Shown here: piece after piece, positions 26,659-35,486 of the stretch | Position numbering within the stretch: the first letter of the stretch is position 1 | How the letters are laid out: each line of letters begins with the position of its first letter | Origin: Oceanobacillus timonensis | GTDB lineage: Bacteria; Bacillota; Bacilli; Bacillales; Amphibacillaceae | Assembly: GCF_900166635.1 (NCBI RefSeq) | Contig: NZ_LT800497.1 | Span: forward strand, 2,384,378 to 2,448,377 | Reading direction: 5' to 3' | Length of the DNA stretch: 64,000 bases | Translations under genes and position numbers: made by a program | The notes under the pieces: model-generated | What the model was told of the DNA's origin: nothing | What the model saw: only the letters and a program-made list of their open reading frames with translations | Database searches by the model: none

Positions 26659-27435
26659 ATGCGTAGAGGTAAAGGTATGAAGTTCGTCGGAGATTCCCGA
26701 ATCCCGGCGGAAAGAGCATCCAAGATACCAAAAGATTATTCCGAGTATCCTGGTAGAACAGAAGCGTTTTGGCCCAACTTTTTATTAAAAGAATGGTTGG
26801 CCGGAGCTGTTTTCCTTGTAGGGTTTTTATGTTTAGTGTTGGCACATCCGTCTCCGCTTGAGGGAATGGCTGATCCGACAGATGCATCATATATCCCGCT
26901 ACCGGACTGGTATTTCTTATTCTTGTATGAATTATTAAAATATCAATTTGCAAGTGGTAATTGGATTATTCTTGGAATTCTTGTTATTCCGGGAATTGCA
27001 TTTGGAGCACTATTTCTTGCTCCATTTCTGGACAATGGTCCAGGGCGACGTCCGCGTCAGCGTCCAGTTGCTGTTGGTATGATGCTATTAGGACTAGCAT
27101 CGGTTATCTGGTTAACGTACACTTCTGCAGCACCAGTTGACTGGGAAGAGCGTGCGGAACAGAACAAACCAATTCCTCCGGGTGAATCTGTAGTTGATGA
27201 GAGTCATCCTGGATACGCAGCATATGAAACCAGCTGTCTAAGCTGCCATGGCGGCGAATTAGAGGGCGGTGCAGGCCCTGCGTTAGTCGGAGGAAATGAG
27301 CATTCAAAAGAAGAAATTATGGATATTGCTGTAAACGGTACCGGGTCAATGCCTGCCGATCAGTTCCAAGGAACAGATGAAGAATTGGAACAATTAGCAG
27401 ATTTTATCGTTGAAACGAATGAAGCAGCAGAATAG
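26659..27435 (+). CDS. qcrC: Menaquinol:cytochrome c reductase, subunit IV-cytochrome c fusion
   Basis: A 258-residue fusion typical of Bacillus. The N-terminal three-helix domain resembles subunit IV of the b6f complex (residues 30-155, including PDWYFLFLYELLKYQF), and the C-terminal cytochrome c domain has the haem-binding CLSCH near residue 195 and an axial-ligand Met in GSMPADQF. AAAGGAGGG precedes ATG 26659. It completes the qcrABC operon. Confidence 0.96.
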   Translation: MRRGKGMKFVGDSRIPAERASKIPKDYSEYPGRTEAFWPNFLLKEWLAGAVFLVGFLCLVLAHPSPLEGMADPTDASYIPLPDWYFLFLYELLKYQFASGNWIILGILVIPGIAFGALFLAPFLDNGPGRRPRQRPVAVGMMLLGLASVIWLTYTSAAPVDWEERAEQNKPIPPGESVVDESHPGYAAYETSCLSCHGGELEGGAGPALVGGNEHSKEEIMDIAVNGTGSMPADQFQGTDEELEQLADFIVETNEAAE

Positions 27436-27518
27436 GAAGTATGAAGCATCAAACAAATTTTATTCAGAGGGAATTTCCTCATATTCCTTCTGAATATTTG
27501 TTACACTGTGATAAACAG

Positions 27519-27557
27519 AAGCACCTTTGACCATAATAAGGCAAAGGTGCTTTCTTC
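27519..27557 (+). terminator. Intrinsic terminator after qcrC
   Basis: An 11-bp stem AAGCACCTTTG/CAAAGGTGCTT (27519-27529 with 27542-27552). A second hairpin with a weaker T-run lies just before it at about 27461-27497. Confidence 0.8.
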
Positions 27558-27597
27558 TATTGGTAACTATTAAGAAAGAAGGAGAAATCGAATAGAG

Positions 27598-28176
27598 ATG
27601 TTATCCTACATATTATTAGATAAAAAATTTTTGATACTGCTTTTCATTATCAATTTTTTAGGCACCATTTATGGTTATTATTGGTATGGATGGCAGCTGG
27701 AGATAACTCCAGCGATATTTATTCCGTTTGTGCCGGACAGCCCGACAGCGAGTTTATTTTTTACTATTTTTTTATTATTTTTCATTTTTGGTAAGAACAT
27801 TCCATATATTGAAGCATTAGCGATTGTTTCTTTATTTAAATATGGCATCTGGGCTGTTGTGATGAACTTATTATCATTAATAATAGGCGGGGATATCGGT
27901 CCGGCAGGCTATATGCTGATTGCATCGCATTTTGGAATGGCTGTACAAGGGTTACTCTATGCCCCGTTTTATAAAATAAAATTACGACATTTAACTGTCG
28001 CAGCAATCGTTGTACTGCACAACGATATTATTGACTATGTTTTCGGTCAAATGCCTATTTATTCTGATTTAACAACGTATATGAATGAAATTGGTTATTT
28101 TACATTTTGGTTAAGTATTGTTTCCATTCTCCTGGCTTATTACTTAACGATTCATCGAAAAAAAGCTGCCGAGTAA
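27598..28176 (+). CDS. ypjA: DUF1405 integral membrane protein (YpjA-like)
   Basis: A 192-residue protein with about six hydrophobic helices, matching the DUF1405/YpjA family in length and in its position after qcrC. Recognisable text includes FLGTIYGYYWYGWQLE near residue 20, a PDSPTASLFF loop and HFGMAVQGLLYAPFY. Function unknown. AAGGAGA is about eleven bases before ATG 27598. The following ypjB is badly truncated here. Confidence 0.8.
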   Translation: MLSYILLDKKFLILLFIINFLGTIYGYYWYGWQLEITPAIFIPFVPDSPTASLFFTIFLLFFIFGKNIPYIEALAIVSLFKYGIWAVVMNLLSLIIGGDIGPAGYMLIASHFGMAVQGLLYAPFYKIKLRHLTVAAIVVLHNDIIDYVFGQMPIYSDLTTYMNEIGYFTFWLSIVSILLAYYLTIHRKKAAE

Positions 28177-28384
28177 AAGAACGCGTTTTTATTGCACAAA
28201 CAAAATATAACCGTTTCTGAATAAGATAATATTACGTAAGACTAGTACTGTGCAGCTAATCGTTTCTTCGCAAACAATGCAAACATTTTATATTTTCTTA
28301 CTAATCAAGGCGTCTGACCGTCATACCCGTTCACCTCTCATCATAAACTAAGAGTAGATATTAAAAAGATCAGAGGTGATCTCT

Positions 28385-28639
28385 ATGGGTGGGAAACTGC
28401 TTCGTGTGATGACAATCGGTATCATAGGGATGTTTTGCCATGTAAAAGCTGTCCATGCTGCCTCTATTCCTTCATCAGATATTCATTATAACAGTTTGGC
28501 ACCGTCTCCATTTATTTTAGGTGTAATGATTGTAGGCGGTTGCATTATTATTACATTATCCTATGTAAGTTGGAAAAAATATAAAGGGGAAAAACCAGGG
28601 AATAAGTCGCTTCGTAAAAACGACAAATCAGTTGACTAA
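28385..28639 (+). CDS. YpjB remnant: signal peptide joined to the C-terminal membrane anchor
   Basis: An 84-residue protein with AGAGGTGAT (28371-28379) before ATG 28385. It has an N-terminal signal-like segment (LLRVMTIGIIGMFCHVKAVHA), then about 18 residues, and a membrane helix followed by the basic tail YVSWKKYKGEKPGNK. B. subtilis YpjB, at this same place, is about 260 residues with a long helical extracellular domain between a signal peptide and a similar C-terminal anchor and YKGEK tail. This looks like an in-frame internal deletion that kept both ends. It still has start, ribosome-binding site and stop, so it may be expressed. The link to YpjB rests on position and my memory of the tail. 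Confidence 0.6.
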   Translation: MGGKLLRVMTIGIIGMFCHVKAVHAASIPSSDIHYNSLAPSPFILGVMIVGGCIIITLSYVSWKKYKGEKPGNKSLRKNDKSVD

Positions 28640-28694
28640 AATGAAAATACTGACTAAAATTGACCTTAAGATACAGTAATGGGGGAATTAAAAC

Positions 28695-29369
28695 ATGGGT
28701 GCTTATTTAATTTATTTTTTATTACTAATGATTATTCCAATGCTTGCATCAAGTAAAGTCAAAAGCACATATACCAAATATTCTAAAAAACCGACTTCAT
28801 CCGGTATGACTGGTGCAGATGTTGCCAGAAAAATACTGGATGATAACGGTTTGCATGATGTACAGATCGGTATGGTAAAAGGGGAATTAACAGACCATTA
28901 TGATCCCCGTAAAAAACAAGTAAACCTTTCTGAAAATAACTATCAGGGCAGGTCAATGGCTTCATCTGCAGTAGCAGCACATGAAGTGGGACATGCGATA
29001 CAAGATCAGGAAGAATATGCATTTTTACGCTTTAGAAGCGCTTTAGCTCCAGCAGCAAGTTCTGGTTCCAACCTCTCGATGATTTTAATTATTGCAGGAA
29101 TGCTCTTGGGGACAATGAATTTAATGTTAGTGGGAATTATTTTCTTCGCCGTTGCAGTACTATTTCAACTCGTCACATTGCCGGTGGAATTCGATGCTTC
29201 CAACAGGGCGATGACCCAGCTAGTTTCTGCAGGCATTATCCGTAATAATGAAGAACGGGAGACCAAAAAAGTATTAAATGCTGCCGCATTGACTTACGTT
29301 GCAGCTGCATTAGTTGCCGTAGCCGAATTGATGCGTTTTATTCTTATCTTTGCAGCAAACAGAGAATAG
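28695..29369 (+). CDS. Zinc metallopeptidase, YugP family
   Basis: A 224-residue membrane protein with the zinc motif HEVGH inside AVAAHEVGHAIQDQEEYAF (near residue 98), an N-terminal anchor and two or three hydrophobic helices after the motif. This matches the neutral zinc metallopeptidase family of YugP. ATG 28695 lies behind GGGGGAAT. It is not the gene found here in B. subtilis, where ypjC follows ypjB. Substrate unknown. Confidence 0.85.
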   Translation: MGAYLIYFLLLMIIPMLASSKVKSTYTKYSKKPTSSGMTGADVARKILDDNGLHDVQIGMVKGELTDHYDPRKKQVNLSENNYQGRSMASSAVAAHEVGHAIQDQEEYAFLRFRSALAPAASSGSNLSMILIIAGMLLGTMNLMLVGIIFFAVAVLFQLVTLPVEFDASNRAMTQLVSAGIIRNNEERETKKVLNAAALTYVAAALVAVAELMRFILIFAANRE

Positions 29370-29376
29370 TAAGCAT

Positions 29377-29411
29377 AAAAAAGATGATTCCAAAATGAAT
29401 CATCTTTTTTA
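29377..29411 (+). terminator. Intrinsic terminator after the YugP-type gene
   Basis: A 14-bp stem AAAAAAGATGATTC/GAATCATCTTTTTT around a 6-base loop. The remaining bases up to 29562 show no gene. Confidence 0.9.
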
Positions 29412-29562
29412 GTGGCAGCATTCACCTGTAAGAGCATACAAAAAGACCAGCTCAAAACATAACAGCATGGATCGTTACTATCGAGAACAGCTTTCACGCA
29501 TAGAAAGGAATGATTGCTGAATGATCGATCTTTTATTTGTTCACTTTACCTTCTCATCATTG

Positions 29563-29607
29563 AAAAAGGCCAATCACCACATATTGTTCTGGGTGATTGG
29601 CCCTTTT
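29563..29607 (-). terminator. Bidirectional terminator ending the thioesterase operon
   Basis: An 11-bp GGCCAATCACC/GGTGATTGGCC stem flanked by A- and T-runs, directly after the stop of the minus-strand gene at 29609. Confidence 0.85.
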
Positions 29608-29608
29608 G

Positions 29609-29974
29609 TTATTTAATAATCGTATTGACGCGGATAAACTCCGGTTTTGCTCCCATCACTAACAGAAATACTTGTGAATAGGAGATACGGTCCAGTTGAC
29701 GAAGAATAGATAACAACTTCTCAATATCCTTGCGTTCTCTTAACGACTTCACTTCACGCTGATAAAGTTGTAAAACAGAATCACGAATAAAAGGAGGATT
29801 GACTGTTCCTTCTTCTCCTGTTACTAACAAATCTCCTAAATATTTATAAGGAATTTGCAACTGTCTGGTCAAGCTCACCACATGCTGTAAATGCTCATAT
29901 AATGCTTTATCATTATATTGAAGCTCTTCGAATTCTTCTTTTATTTGATACAAGTTATTCAGATTTACAAACAT
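29609..29974 (-). CDS. Conserved-looking hypothetical protein, 121 residues
   Basis: I do not recognise this protein. It is predicted all-helical and mixed-charge, with KEEFEELQYNDKALYEHLQ early and SILRQLDRISYSQVFLLVMG late, without cysteines, signal or membrane segments. The ATG at 29974 is preceded on its strand by GAGGAGAT, inside the end of the thioesterase gene, which it overlaps by 20 bases. The pair is therefore translationally coupled and transcribed together. Confidence 0.65.
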   Translation of the reverse strand: MFVNLNNLYQIKEEFEELQYNDKALYEHLQHVVSLTRQLQIPYKYLGDLLVTGEEGTVNPPFIRDSVLQLYQREVKSLRERKDIEKLLSILRQLDRISYSQVFLLVMGAKPEFIRVNTIIK

Positions 29975-30503
29975 GGATATCTCCTCTTTCCCATGGTTTT
30001 TCCAAACCAATGATTTGCGTCAGTTCTTTACTGTGTTCTCTTCTTTTACGACGCATTGCTGCCCGTTTTTCACCTGATTCAAACAAGAATTTTTCTTCCG
30101 CTGATTCTGGAGCAATACTTGGTACCTTAATTGCTTTTTTGTCCTGATCCAGGGCTACAAAAGTAAGAAAAGCAGTTGCAGCAATTTTTCTTTCTCCTGT
30201 CATCATATCTTCCGCAATAACTTTACAAAAAATTTCCATTGACGTATTGCCAGTATAGGAAACAAATGATTCAACACATACGGAGTCGGACTGTGTAATC
30301 GGATGAAGAAAATCAATCGAATCCGTAGATGCTGTGACACATTCCTTTACTCTAGCGTGTCTTCTTGCAGATAAAGTGGCGTTATTATCTAATTTTTTCA
30401 TCAATACACCTCCAAAGAGGGTATTGTAATTATTTAAATCATTCACTAGTACTTGATCTGTACTAACGACTCTGCTTTCATTTGGATGTTTATAACTAGT
30501 CAT
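29955..30503 (-). CDS. Acyl-CoA thioesterase, hotdog fold (YkhA-like)
   Basis: A 182-residue hotdog-fold protein. The segment NLNNYNTLFGGVLMKKLDNNA-like N-terminal helix (from residue 25), DSIDFLHPITQSDSV and FVALDQDKKAIKVPSIAPES match acyl-CoA thioesterases such as B. subtilis YkhA. It hydrolyses acyl-CoA to free acid and CoA in the cytoplasm; the acyl preference cannot be read from sequence. It is the first gene of a two-gene minus-strand operon. Confidence 0.85.
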   Translation of the reverse strand: MTSYKHPNESRVVSTDQVLVNDLNNYNTLFGGVLMKKLDNNATLSARRHARVKECVTASTDSIDFLHPITQSDSVCVESFVSYTGNTSMEIFCKVIAEDMMTGERKIAATAFLTFVALDQDKKAIKVPSIAPESAEEKFLFESGEKRAAMRRKRREHSKELTQIIGLEKPWERGDIHVCKSE

Positions 30504-30642
30504 GTTGCTTACGTTCCTTTCTTCAATAAGATAACTTTATTTTGTCTCTATTTCTTATTCTAAAACGTAACTGTTCATAATAAAAATAGTTATTATTCAT
30601 CCGACCTATAGACCAAATCTATGAAAACGCCACAATTAATTA

Positions 30643-31536
30643 TTATTTTTTACGTTGGAACATCAATTGCTCTTGTATATATTTCAACCATTCTTTTGTT
30701 ACAAAAGAAGTATAGCTACTTTTCTTCCAAATAATTGCTAACTGCCAGGAAATCGAAGGCGTATCAATTTCAATACCAACAACATCTTCTTTTAGCATGT
30801 CGATAATACTTTCCGGGAGAATGCTCACTCCAAGACTGGAGACAATCATCTGTTCAATAAAATACCATTGAGAACTTTCCGCAATTACTTTGGGAACAAA
30901 TCCAGCAGTCTTACATGCCTCTATGATACGATCGTTTAAGACAAAATCTTCACTGAATAGAATAAAATCATCATCTCTCAATTCGATAAGTTCTATTTTG
31001 TCTCTTTCAGCAAATTTGTGTGACCGAGGAACCACCAGCTTCAATTGCTCCTCAAGCCAAAAGAATTGATGAAATGCTTCCGTGTCTGTCGGCAGCACTG
31101 TAACTCCGACATCGAGCTCCTCATTTTCAATACTTTCTTCAATTTTTTTACTGCCGCTCTCTAATAATTCAAAGCTGATATCCGGATAATTCTCGTGAAA
31201 TTTTCCAAGCATCTGTGTGAACAGCCTGACATCCATAATCGTAGGTAATCCTATTTTTATATGACCTTTCCTGATTCCCAGTAAATTATCCATTTCAGTG
31301 GGCAGGTTTTCGTATAATCGAACAATTTCTTTGGCCTGATGTAAAAATGCTTCCCCTGCATCCGTAAGAACCATTTTGCGTTTGTGACGATCAAATAATT
31401 CCACTTCTAACTCTGCTTCTAAATCCCGCAAGAGCTTACTAATCGTAGGCTGTGAAATAAATAAATTTTCAGCTGCTTTTGTCATACTGCCCGTTTTCAC
31501 GATTTCTATAAAATAAATCATATGTTTAATCTCCAT
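30643..31536 (-). CDS. LysR-family transcriptional regulator
   Basis: A 297-residue regulator with an N-terminal winged helix-turn-helix (MTKAAENLFISQPTISKLLRD region, residues 18-38) and a C-terminal periplasmic-binding-like effector domain. It most resembles CidR/YwbI-type members in overall text, but the effector is unknown. AAGGAGAAAG precedes its ATG. LysR regulators often control the divergent neighbour; here the upstream gene on the other side (31616-32482) runs in the same direction, so no target is evident. Confidence 0.85.
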   Translation of the reverse strand: MEIKHMIYFIEIVKTGSMTKAAENLFISQPTISKLLRDLEAELEVELFDRHKRKMVLTDAGEAFLHQAKEIVRLYENLPTEMDNLLGIRKGHIKIGLPTIMDVRLFTQMLGKFHENYPDISFELLESGSKKIEESIENEELDVGVTVLPTDTEAFHQFFWLEEQLKLVVPRSHKFAERDKIELIELRDDDFILFSEDFVLNDRIIEACKTAGFVPKVIAESSQWYFIEQMIVSSLGVSILPESIIDMLKEDVVGIEIDTPSISWQLAIIWKKSSYTSFVTKEWLKYIQEQLMFQRKK

Positions 31537-31579
31537 GGTCTTTCTCCTTTTTAATAAAATTCATGATTTTTCGTTTGTG

Positions 31580-31611
31580 AAAAAGCCCGGAAACGCTCCG
31601 GGCTCTTTTAC
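31580..31611 (-). terminator. Intrinsic terminator after the YitT-family gene
   Basis: A 7-bp GC-rich stem AGCCCGG/CCGGGCT (31584-31590 with 31598-31604) with a T-run on the minus strand. Confidence 0.8.
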
Positions 31612-31615
31612 AACA

Positions 31616-32482
31616 TTATTCATTTAACGGCCTTTTATTTTCATCCAGTGTAAAACCTTCTCCCATCACCTCATGAACGGTTGTTACAGAGACAAAGGCG
31701 AAAGGGTCTGTCTGGGTAATGATACTTTTCATTCGTGGAACTTCATTCCGGGCTACGACACAATATAATACATTTCTTTTTTCTTTGGAAAAACTTCCTT
31801 CTCCGTTTAAAACCGTTACACCCCGGTCCATTTTTTTCATAATCTGATTAGCAATTTCTTCACTCTGGTCAGAAATGACAAAGGCTCCCTTGGCAGCATA
31901 GGCACCTTCCTGAATAAAATCAATTACTTTTGCGCCAATAAATACAGCGACAAGGGTATACATTCCTTCAGACAGTTCAAGGAATGTCAGGATGGAAGTA
32001 ACAATAACAAGAAAATCAAATGCAAACATCGCTCTTCCAATACTCCAGGAAGTATATTTGTTAATAATGCGGGCGATAATGTCAACGCCGCCGGTTGTTC
32101 CGCCAAAGCGGAAGATAATTCCTAATCCAACACCGATAAATACACCTGCAAATAATGCAACAAGTGTCATATCATTCTCTAAACCAATTGGAATTTGATA
32201 AATTTGAAAAATCCAGAGAAATAAAGAAACGGAAAAAGTGCCAACTAGTGTATAAATAAATGCATTCCTTCCGAGTATTTTCCATCCGATCAAAAATACC
32301 GGAATATTAAGGATAAGATTGGTTATAGCAGGATCTATATGCCATAAAAAATAAAATAAAAGGGTAATCCCGGTAAAACCGCCTTCGCCAAGGTTATGCT
32401 GCATGTTAAAATGAACAAGACCAAAAGAAAATATAGCAGCTCCCACTAATATAAATATGATGTTCTTTACCCGAATACGCAA
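31616..32482 (-). CDS. ypjC: YitT-family membrane protein with DUF2179 domain (YpjC-like)
   Basis: A 288-residue protein with five or six N-terminal hydrophobic helices, the family motif FRFGGTTGGVDIIARIINKYTSWSIG region (near residue 125), and a cytoplasmic C-terminal DUF2179 domain (from about residue 200, FVISDQSEEIANQIMKK). B. subtilis YpjC belongs to the same family and lies between ypjB and ypjD, so this is the likely positional counterpart. Transport or other function is not established. It is divergent from ypjD. Confidence 0.8.
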   Translation of the reverse strand: MRIRVKNIIFILVGAAIFSFGLVHFNMQHNLGEGGFTGITLLFYFLWHIDPAITNLILNIPVFLIGWKILGRNAFIYTLVGTFSVSLFLWIFQIYQIPIGLENDMTLVALFAGVFIGVGLGIIFRFGGTTGGVDIIARIINKYTSWSIGRAMFAFDFLVIVTSILTFLELSEGMYTLVAVFIGAKVIDFIQEGAYAAKGAFVISDQSEEIANQIMKKMDRGVTVLNGEGSFSKEKRNVLYCVVARNEVPRMKSIITQTDPFAFVSVTTVHEVMGEGFTLDENKRPLNE

Positions 32483-32615
32483 TGAATCAATCCCCCTATT
32501 TCGTTGTGGTATGCTGTGTTTAAGATTATAATCATATTTTAATAACGCAAATTTCGACGGAATCTATTATAGACAATTTCCATCACAATGACAATCCGCA
32601 TACTGTACCAATTAG

Positions 32616-32644
32616 TTGTCAAAATCCTTGCTTTTAGCTAACAT
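32616..32644 (+). promoter_or_regulatory. Sigma-A promoter of the ypjD-dapB operon
   Basis: TTGTCA (32616-32621), a 17-base spacer and TAACAT (32639-32644), about 45 bases before ypjD. Confidence 0.5.
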
Positions 32645-32688
32645 TAGAGAAGAGAAAAAGTATATTGTTAGAAAACGAGGTGTCGATA

Positions 32689-33042
32689 ATGGAGAATTCC
32701 CGTCTTACCTTAGAAGATGTCCAAAAACGGGTGGACGCATACATATCCCAATTCCAAGAAGGGTACTTTTCGCCGCTTTCTTTAATGGCAAGACTATCTG
32801 AGGAAACAGGAGAATTAGCGCGCGAAGTGAATCATTATCATGGAGAAAAACCAAAGAAAAAGACAGAAGAAGAAAATACAGTCGAAGAAGAAGTAGGTGA
32901 TATGATTTTTGTATTAGCCTGTTTAGCAAATTCACTGGATTTTGATCTGTCGGATTCCTTTGAGCAAACAATGCAAAAATTTGAAACAAGAGATAAAAAT
33001 CGCTGGACTAAAAAAGAGGAGGAAGAAAACCATGGCAATTAA
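32689..33042 (+). CDS. ypjD: MazG-like nucleotide pyrophosphohydrolase (YpjD)
   Basis: A 117-residue all-alpha NTP pyrophosphatase. The metal-binding acidic motifs are present: EETGELAREV near residue 43 (EExxE) and EEEVGDMIFVLACLAN near residue 70 (ExxD). GAGGTG at 32677-32682 sets ATG 32689. It overlaps dapB by 11 bases, the same coupling as in B. subtilis ypjD-dapB. It probably hydrolyses non-canonical or excess nucleotides; the substrate is not evident. Confidence 0.88.
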   Translation: MENSRLTLEDVQKRVDAYISQFQEGYFSPLSLMARLSEETGELAREVNHYHGEKPKKKTEEENTVEEEVGDMIFVLACLANSLDFDLSDSFEQTMQKFETRDKNRWTKKEEEENHGN

Positions 33043-33829
33043 AATTATTGTAGCAGGACCAAGAGGAAGAATGGGGAAAGAAGCCGTTCATATGATTCAC
33101 GATACAGAGGATTTTGAATTAATAGCTTGTTTGGACCATAAAAATGAAGGAATGAACCTGAAAGATTTAGAAGGCTTTCAGGATGATTTGACTATTCCGG
33201 TCTATACAGATATCGAAAAGTGCTTTTCCGAACAGCAGGCCGATGTATTTGTTGATTTAACGGTACCTGAAGTAGCTTATAAACATACAAAAGCAGCATT
33301 GAATCACCAAATTCGCCCGGTTATAGGAACAACCGGCTATACCGAAGCGCAGTTAGAAGAATTAAAACAGCTGGCAAAAGAAAAACAAACCGGCTGTATT
33401 ATAGCGCCAAACTTTGCAGTCGGTGCGGTCTTAATGATGAAATTCGCAAAAATGGCAGCTGCCTATTTCCCCGATGTAGAAATTATTGAAAAGCACCATG
33501 ATCAAAAACTGGATGCCCCATCCGGCACGGCAAAGAAAACGGCAGAGCTTATTCAGGAAGCAAGAAATCCAAAAAAACAGGGACACCCTGATGAGGAAGA
33601 AACCATTCCAGGAGTGCGCGGCGGAGATTTTGATGGCATGCGTATTCACAGTATGCGTCTTCCCGGTCTGGTAGCGCATCAGGAAATTGTTTTCGGCGGT
33701 GCTGGCCAAACCTTAACGATACAGCATGATTCTATGAATCGGGCATCATTTATGGATGGTGTAAAAGAGTGCGTTTATCAGGTAATGGATCTGGATGAGC
33801 TCATTTATGGTCTAGAGAATATTTTATAG
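33032..33829 (+). CDS. dapB: 4-hydroxy-tetrahydrodipicolinate reductase
   Basis: The second committed step to lysine, meso-diaminopimelate for peptidoglycan, and dipicolinate for spores. The 265-residue protein has the NAD(P) site [10 protein letters not shown], the signature [16 protein letters not shown] near residue 153 and [25 protein letters not shown] (inside ypjD) precedes ATG 33032. It is followed by mgsA with a 37-base gap. Confidence 0.96.
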   Translation: MAIKIIVAGPRGRMGKEAVHMIHDTEDFELIACLDHKNEGMNLKDLEGFQDDLTIPVYTDIEKCFSEQQADVFVDLTVPEVAYKHTKAALNHQIRPVIGTTGYTEAQLEELKQLAKEKQTGCIIAPNFAVGAVLMMKFAKMAAAYFPDVEIIEKHHDQKLDAPSGTAKKTAELIQEARNPKKQGHPDEEETIPGVRGGDFDGMRIHSMRLPGLVAHQEIVFGGAGQTLTIQHDSMNRASFMDGVKECVYQVMDLDELIYGLENIL

Positions 33830-33866
33830 AAAATGCCGACATGTAAAGAAAGGGGGGGGAAGATAC

Positions 33867-34268
33867 ATGAATATCGCATTGATAGCACATGACAAGAAAA
33901 AAGATGATATGGTCGGGTTTACAACAGCTTATGCACATATACTAAAGAAACATGATTTATTTGCTACTGGAACAACTGGCAGCAGGATAGAAGAAGCAAC
34001 AAGACTTCCGGTACATCGTTTTAAATCGGGCCCGCTCGGTGGAGATCAACAAATAGGGAGTATGATTGCCCAAAATAAAATGGACATGGTTATTTTCTTC
34101 CGCGACCCGTTAACTGCACAGCCGCATGAGCCTGATATCAGCGCTTTAATGCGGTTATGTGATGTCTATCAAATTCCTTTAGCCACCAATATTGCTGGCG
34201 GAGAAATTTATATGCATGGGTTGAACCGGGGTGATTTTCATTGGAGAGAAATTATAAAAGAAGAGTAA
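33867..34268 (+). CDS. mgsA: Methylglyoxal synthase
   Basis: Converts dihydroxyacetone phosphate to methylglyoxal, a bypass that relieves sugar-phosphate stress. The 133-residue protein has [27 protein letters not shown] and [14 protein letters not shown], with the catalytic aspartates in KDDM and GGDQ. In B. subtilis bshB1 follows; here bshA does. GGGGGG precedes ATG 33867. Bacillithiol, made by the next gene, helps detoxify methylglyoxal, which makes the linkage functionally sensible. Confidence 0.95.
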   Translation: MNIALIAHDKKKDDMVGFTTAYAHILKKHDLFATGTTGSRIEEATRLPVHRFKSGPLGGDQQIGSMIAQNKMDMVIFFRDPLTAQPHEPDISALMRLCDVYQIPLATNIAGGEIYMHGLNRGDFHWREIIKEE

Positions 34269-34346
34269 ATACAGTGTGTGCTACGATACGCTGACTATTA
34301 TTTTGTTTCAAGAGCTGGACACAGCTGGCAGGAAAGAAGGGGAATT

Positions 34347-35483
34347 GTGAAGAAAATAGGAATTACGTGTTACCCGACGATTGGCGGTTCGGGAGTTATC
34401 GCAACAGAATTAGGGAAGAAATTAGCCGAAAAAGGACATGAAATACATTTTATTACTTCCAGTATGCCTTTTCGTTTAGAAAAAGTATATGTCAATGTGT
34501 ACTATCATCAAGTGGAGATAAGCCATTATCCTGTATTTCAATACCCGCCCTATGATTTAGCTTTAGCTGCAAAGATGGCGGAAGTAATCGATCGGGAGAA
34601 ACTGGATATTCTTCATGTACACTATGCCATGCCGCATGCTATTTGCGGTATTTTAGCCAGGGATATGGCAAAACACCCGGTTAAGATTGTCACAACCTTA
34701 CACGGGACAGATATCACTGTTCTGGGTATTGATAATACGTTAAAACCTATTATCCGCCATGGTATCGAACAGTCTGATGCGGTGACTACTGTCTCGGAAA
34801 GTTTACGGAAACAGACCGTCGAGATGGTGGATGTGAATAAAAAAATGAACGTTATTCATAACTTTATCAATGAAAATGAATACTATCCGAAAAATGAGAC
34901 GGAGCTGCGTCATCAATTTCAAATAAAAGAATCCGATAAAATAATGGTGCATATATCCAACTTCCGAAAAGTGAAGCGGGTTCAGGATATCATCGATACA
35001 TTTCAAATAGTGAATGAAAATGTCCCTTCCAAATTGTTATTAATTGGAGATGGCCCGGAATTTGCTGATATGTCGCAGCACGTTCATGATTTAGGATTGG
35101 AATCAGAAATACAGTTTCTTGGAAAACAAAATAATGTCAGTGATATTGTGGCAATGGCGGATGTCATGCTGCTGATGTCTGAAAAAGAGAGCTTCGGGTT
35201 AGTATTATTAGAAGCAATGGCTTGCGGCGTTCCTGGAATCGGCACAGATGTCGGCGGTATTCCAGAAGTGTTAACACATGGTAAAACAGGATTTATCGTG
35301 GAGCTTGGAGATGTTAAAAGCGCTGCTGCATATGCCATCGAATTATTATCGGATTCGAACATGCAAAAGCAATTTTCGGAAGCGGCTTTAGAACATGTGC
35401 GGACGCATTTTTCATCCGAAAAAATTGTCAATCAATATGAAGCATTATATAATCGAGTTCTCGAAGAAGGGGAAAGAGGTTAG
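34347..35483 (+). CDS. bshA: N-acetyl-alpha-D-glucosaminyl L-malate synthase (bacillithiol)
   Basis: The first enzyme of bacillithiol synthesis, joining UDP-GlcNAc and L-malate. A GT4 glycosyltransferase of 378 residues: N-terminal IGITCYPTIGGSGVIATELG, middle TTLHGTDITVLG, and the nucleotide-sugar site EKESFGLVLLEAMACGVPGIG. The frame extends upstream to 34278, but GTG 34347 after AGAAGG reproduces the family start. The deacetylase gene bshB1, which precedes bshA in B. subtilis, is missing. Confidence 0.94.
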   Translation: MKKIGITCYPTIGGSGVIATELGKKLAEKGHEIHFITSSMPFRLEKVYVNVYYHQVEISHYPVFQYPPYDLALAAKMAEVIDREKLDILHVHYAMPHAICGILARDMAKHPVKIVTTLHGTDITVLGIDNTLKPIIRHGIEQSDAVTTVSESLRKQTVEMVDVNKKMNVIHNFINENEYYPKNETELRHQFQIKESDKIMVHISNFRKVKRVQDIIDTFQIVNENVPSKLLLIGDGPEFADMSQHVHDLGLESEIQFLGKQNNVSDIVAMADVMLLMSEKESFGLVLLEAMACGVPGIGTDVGGIPEVLTHGKTGFIVELGDVKSAAAYAIELLSDSNMQKQFSEAALEHVRTHFSSEKIVNQYEALYNRVLEEGERG

Positions 35484-35486
35484 CAA

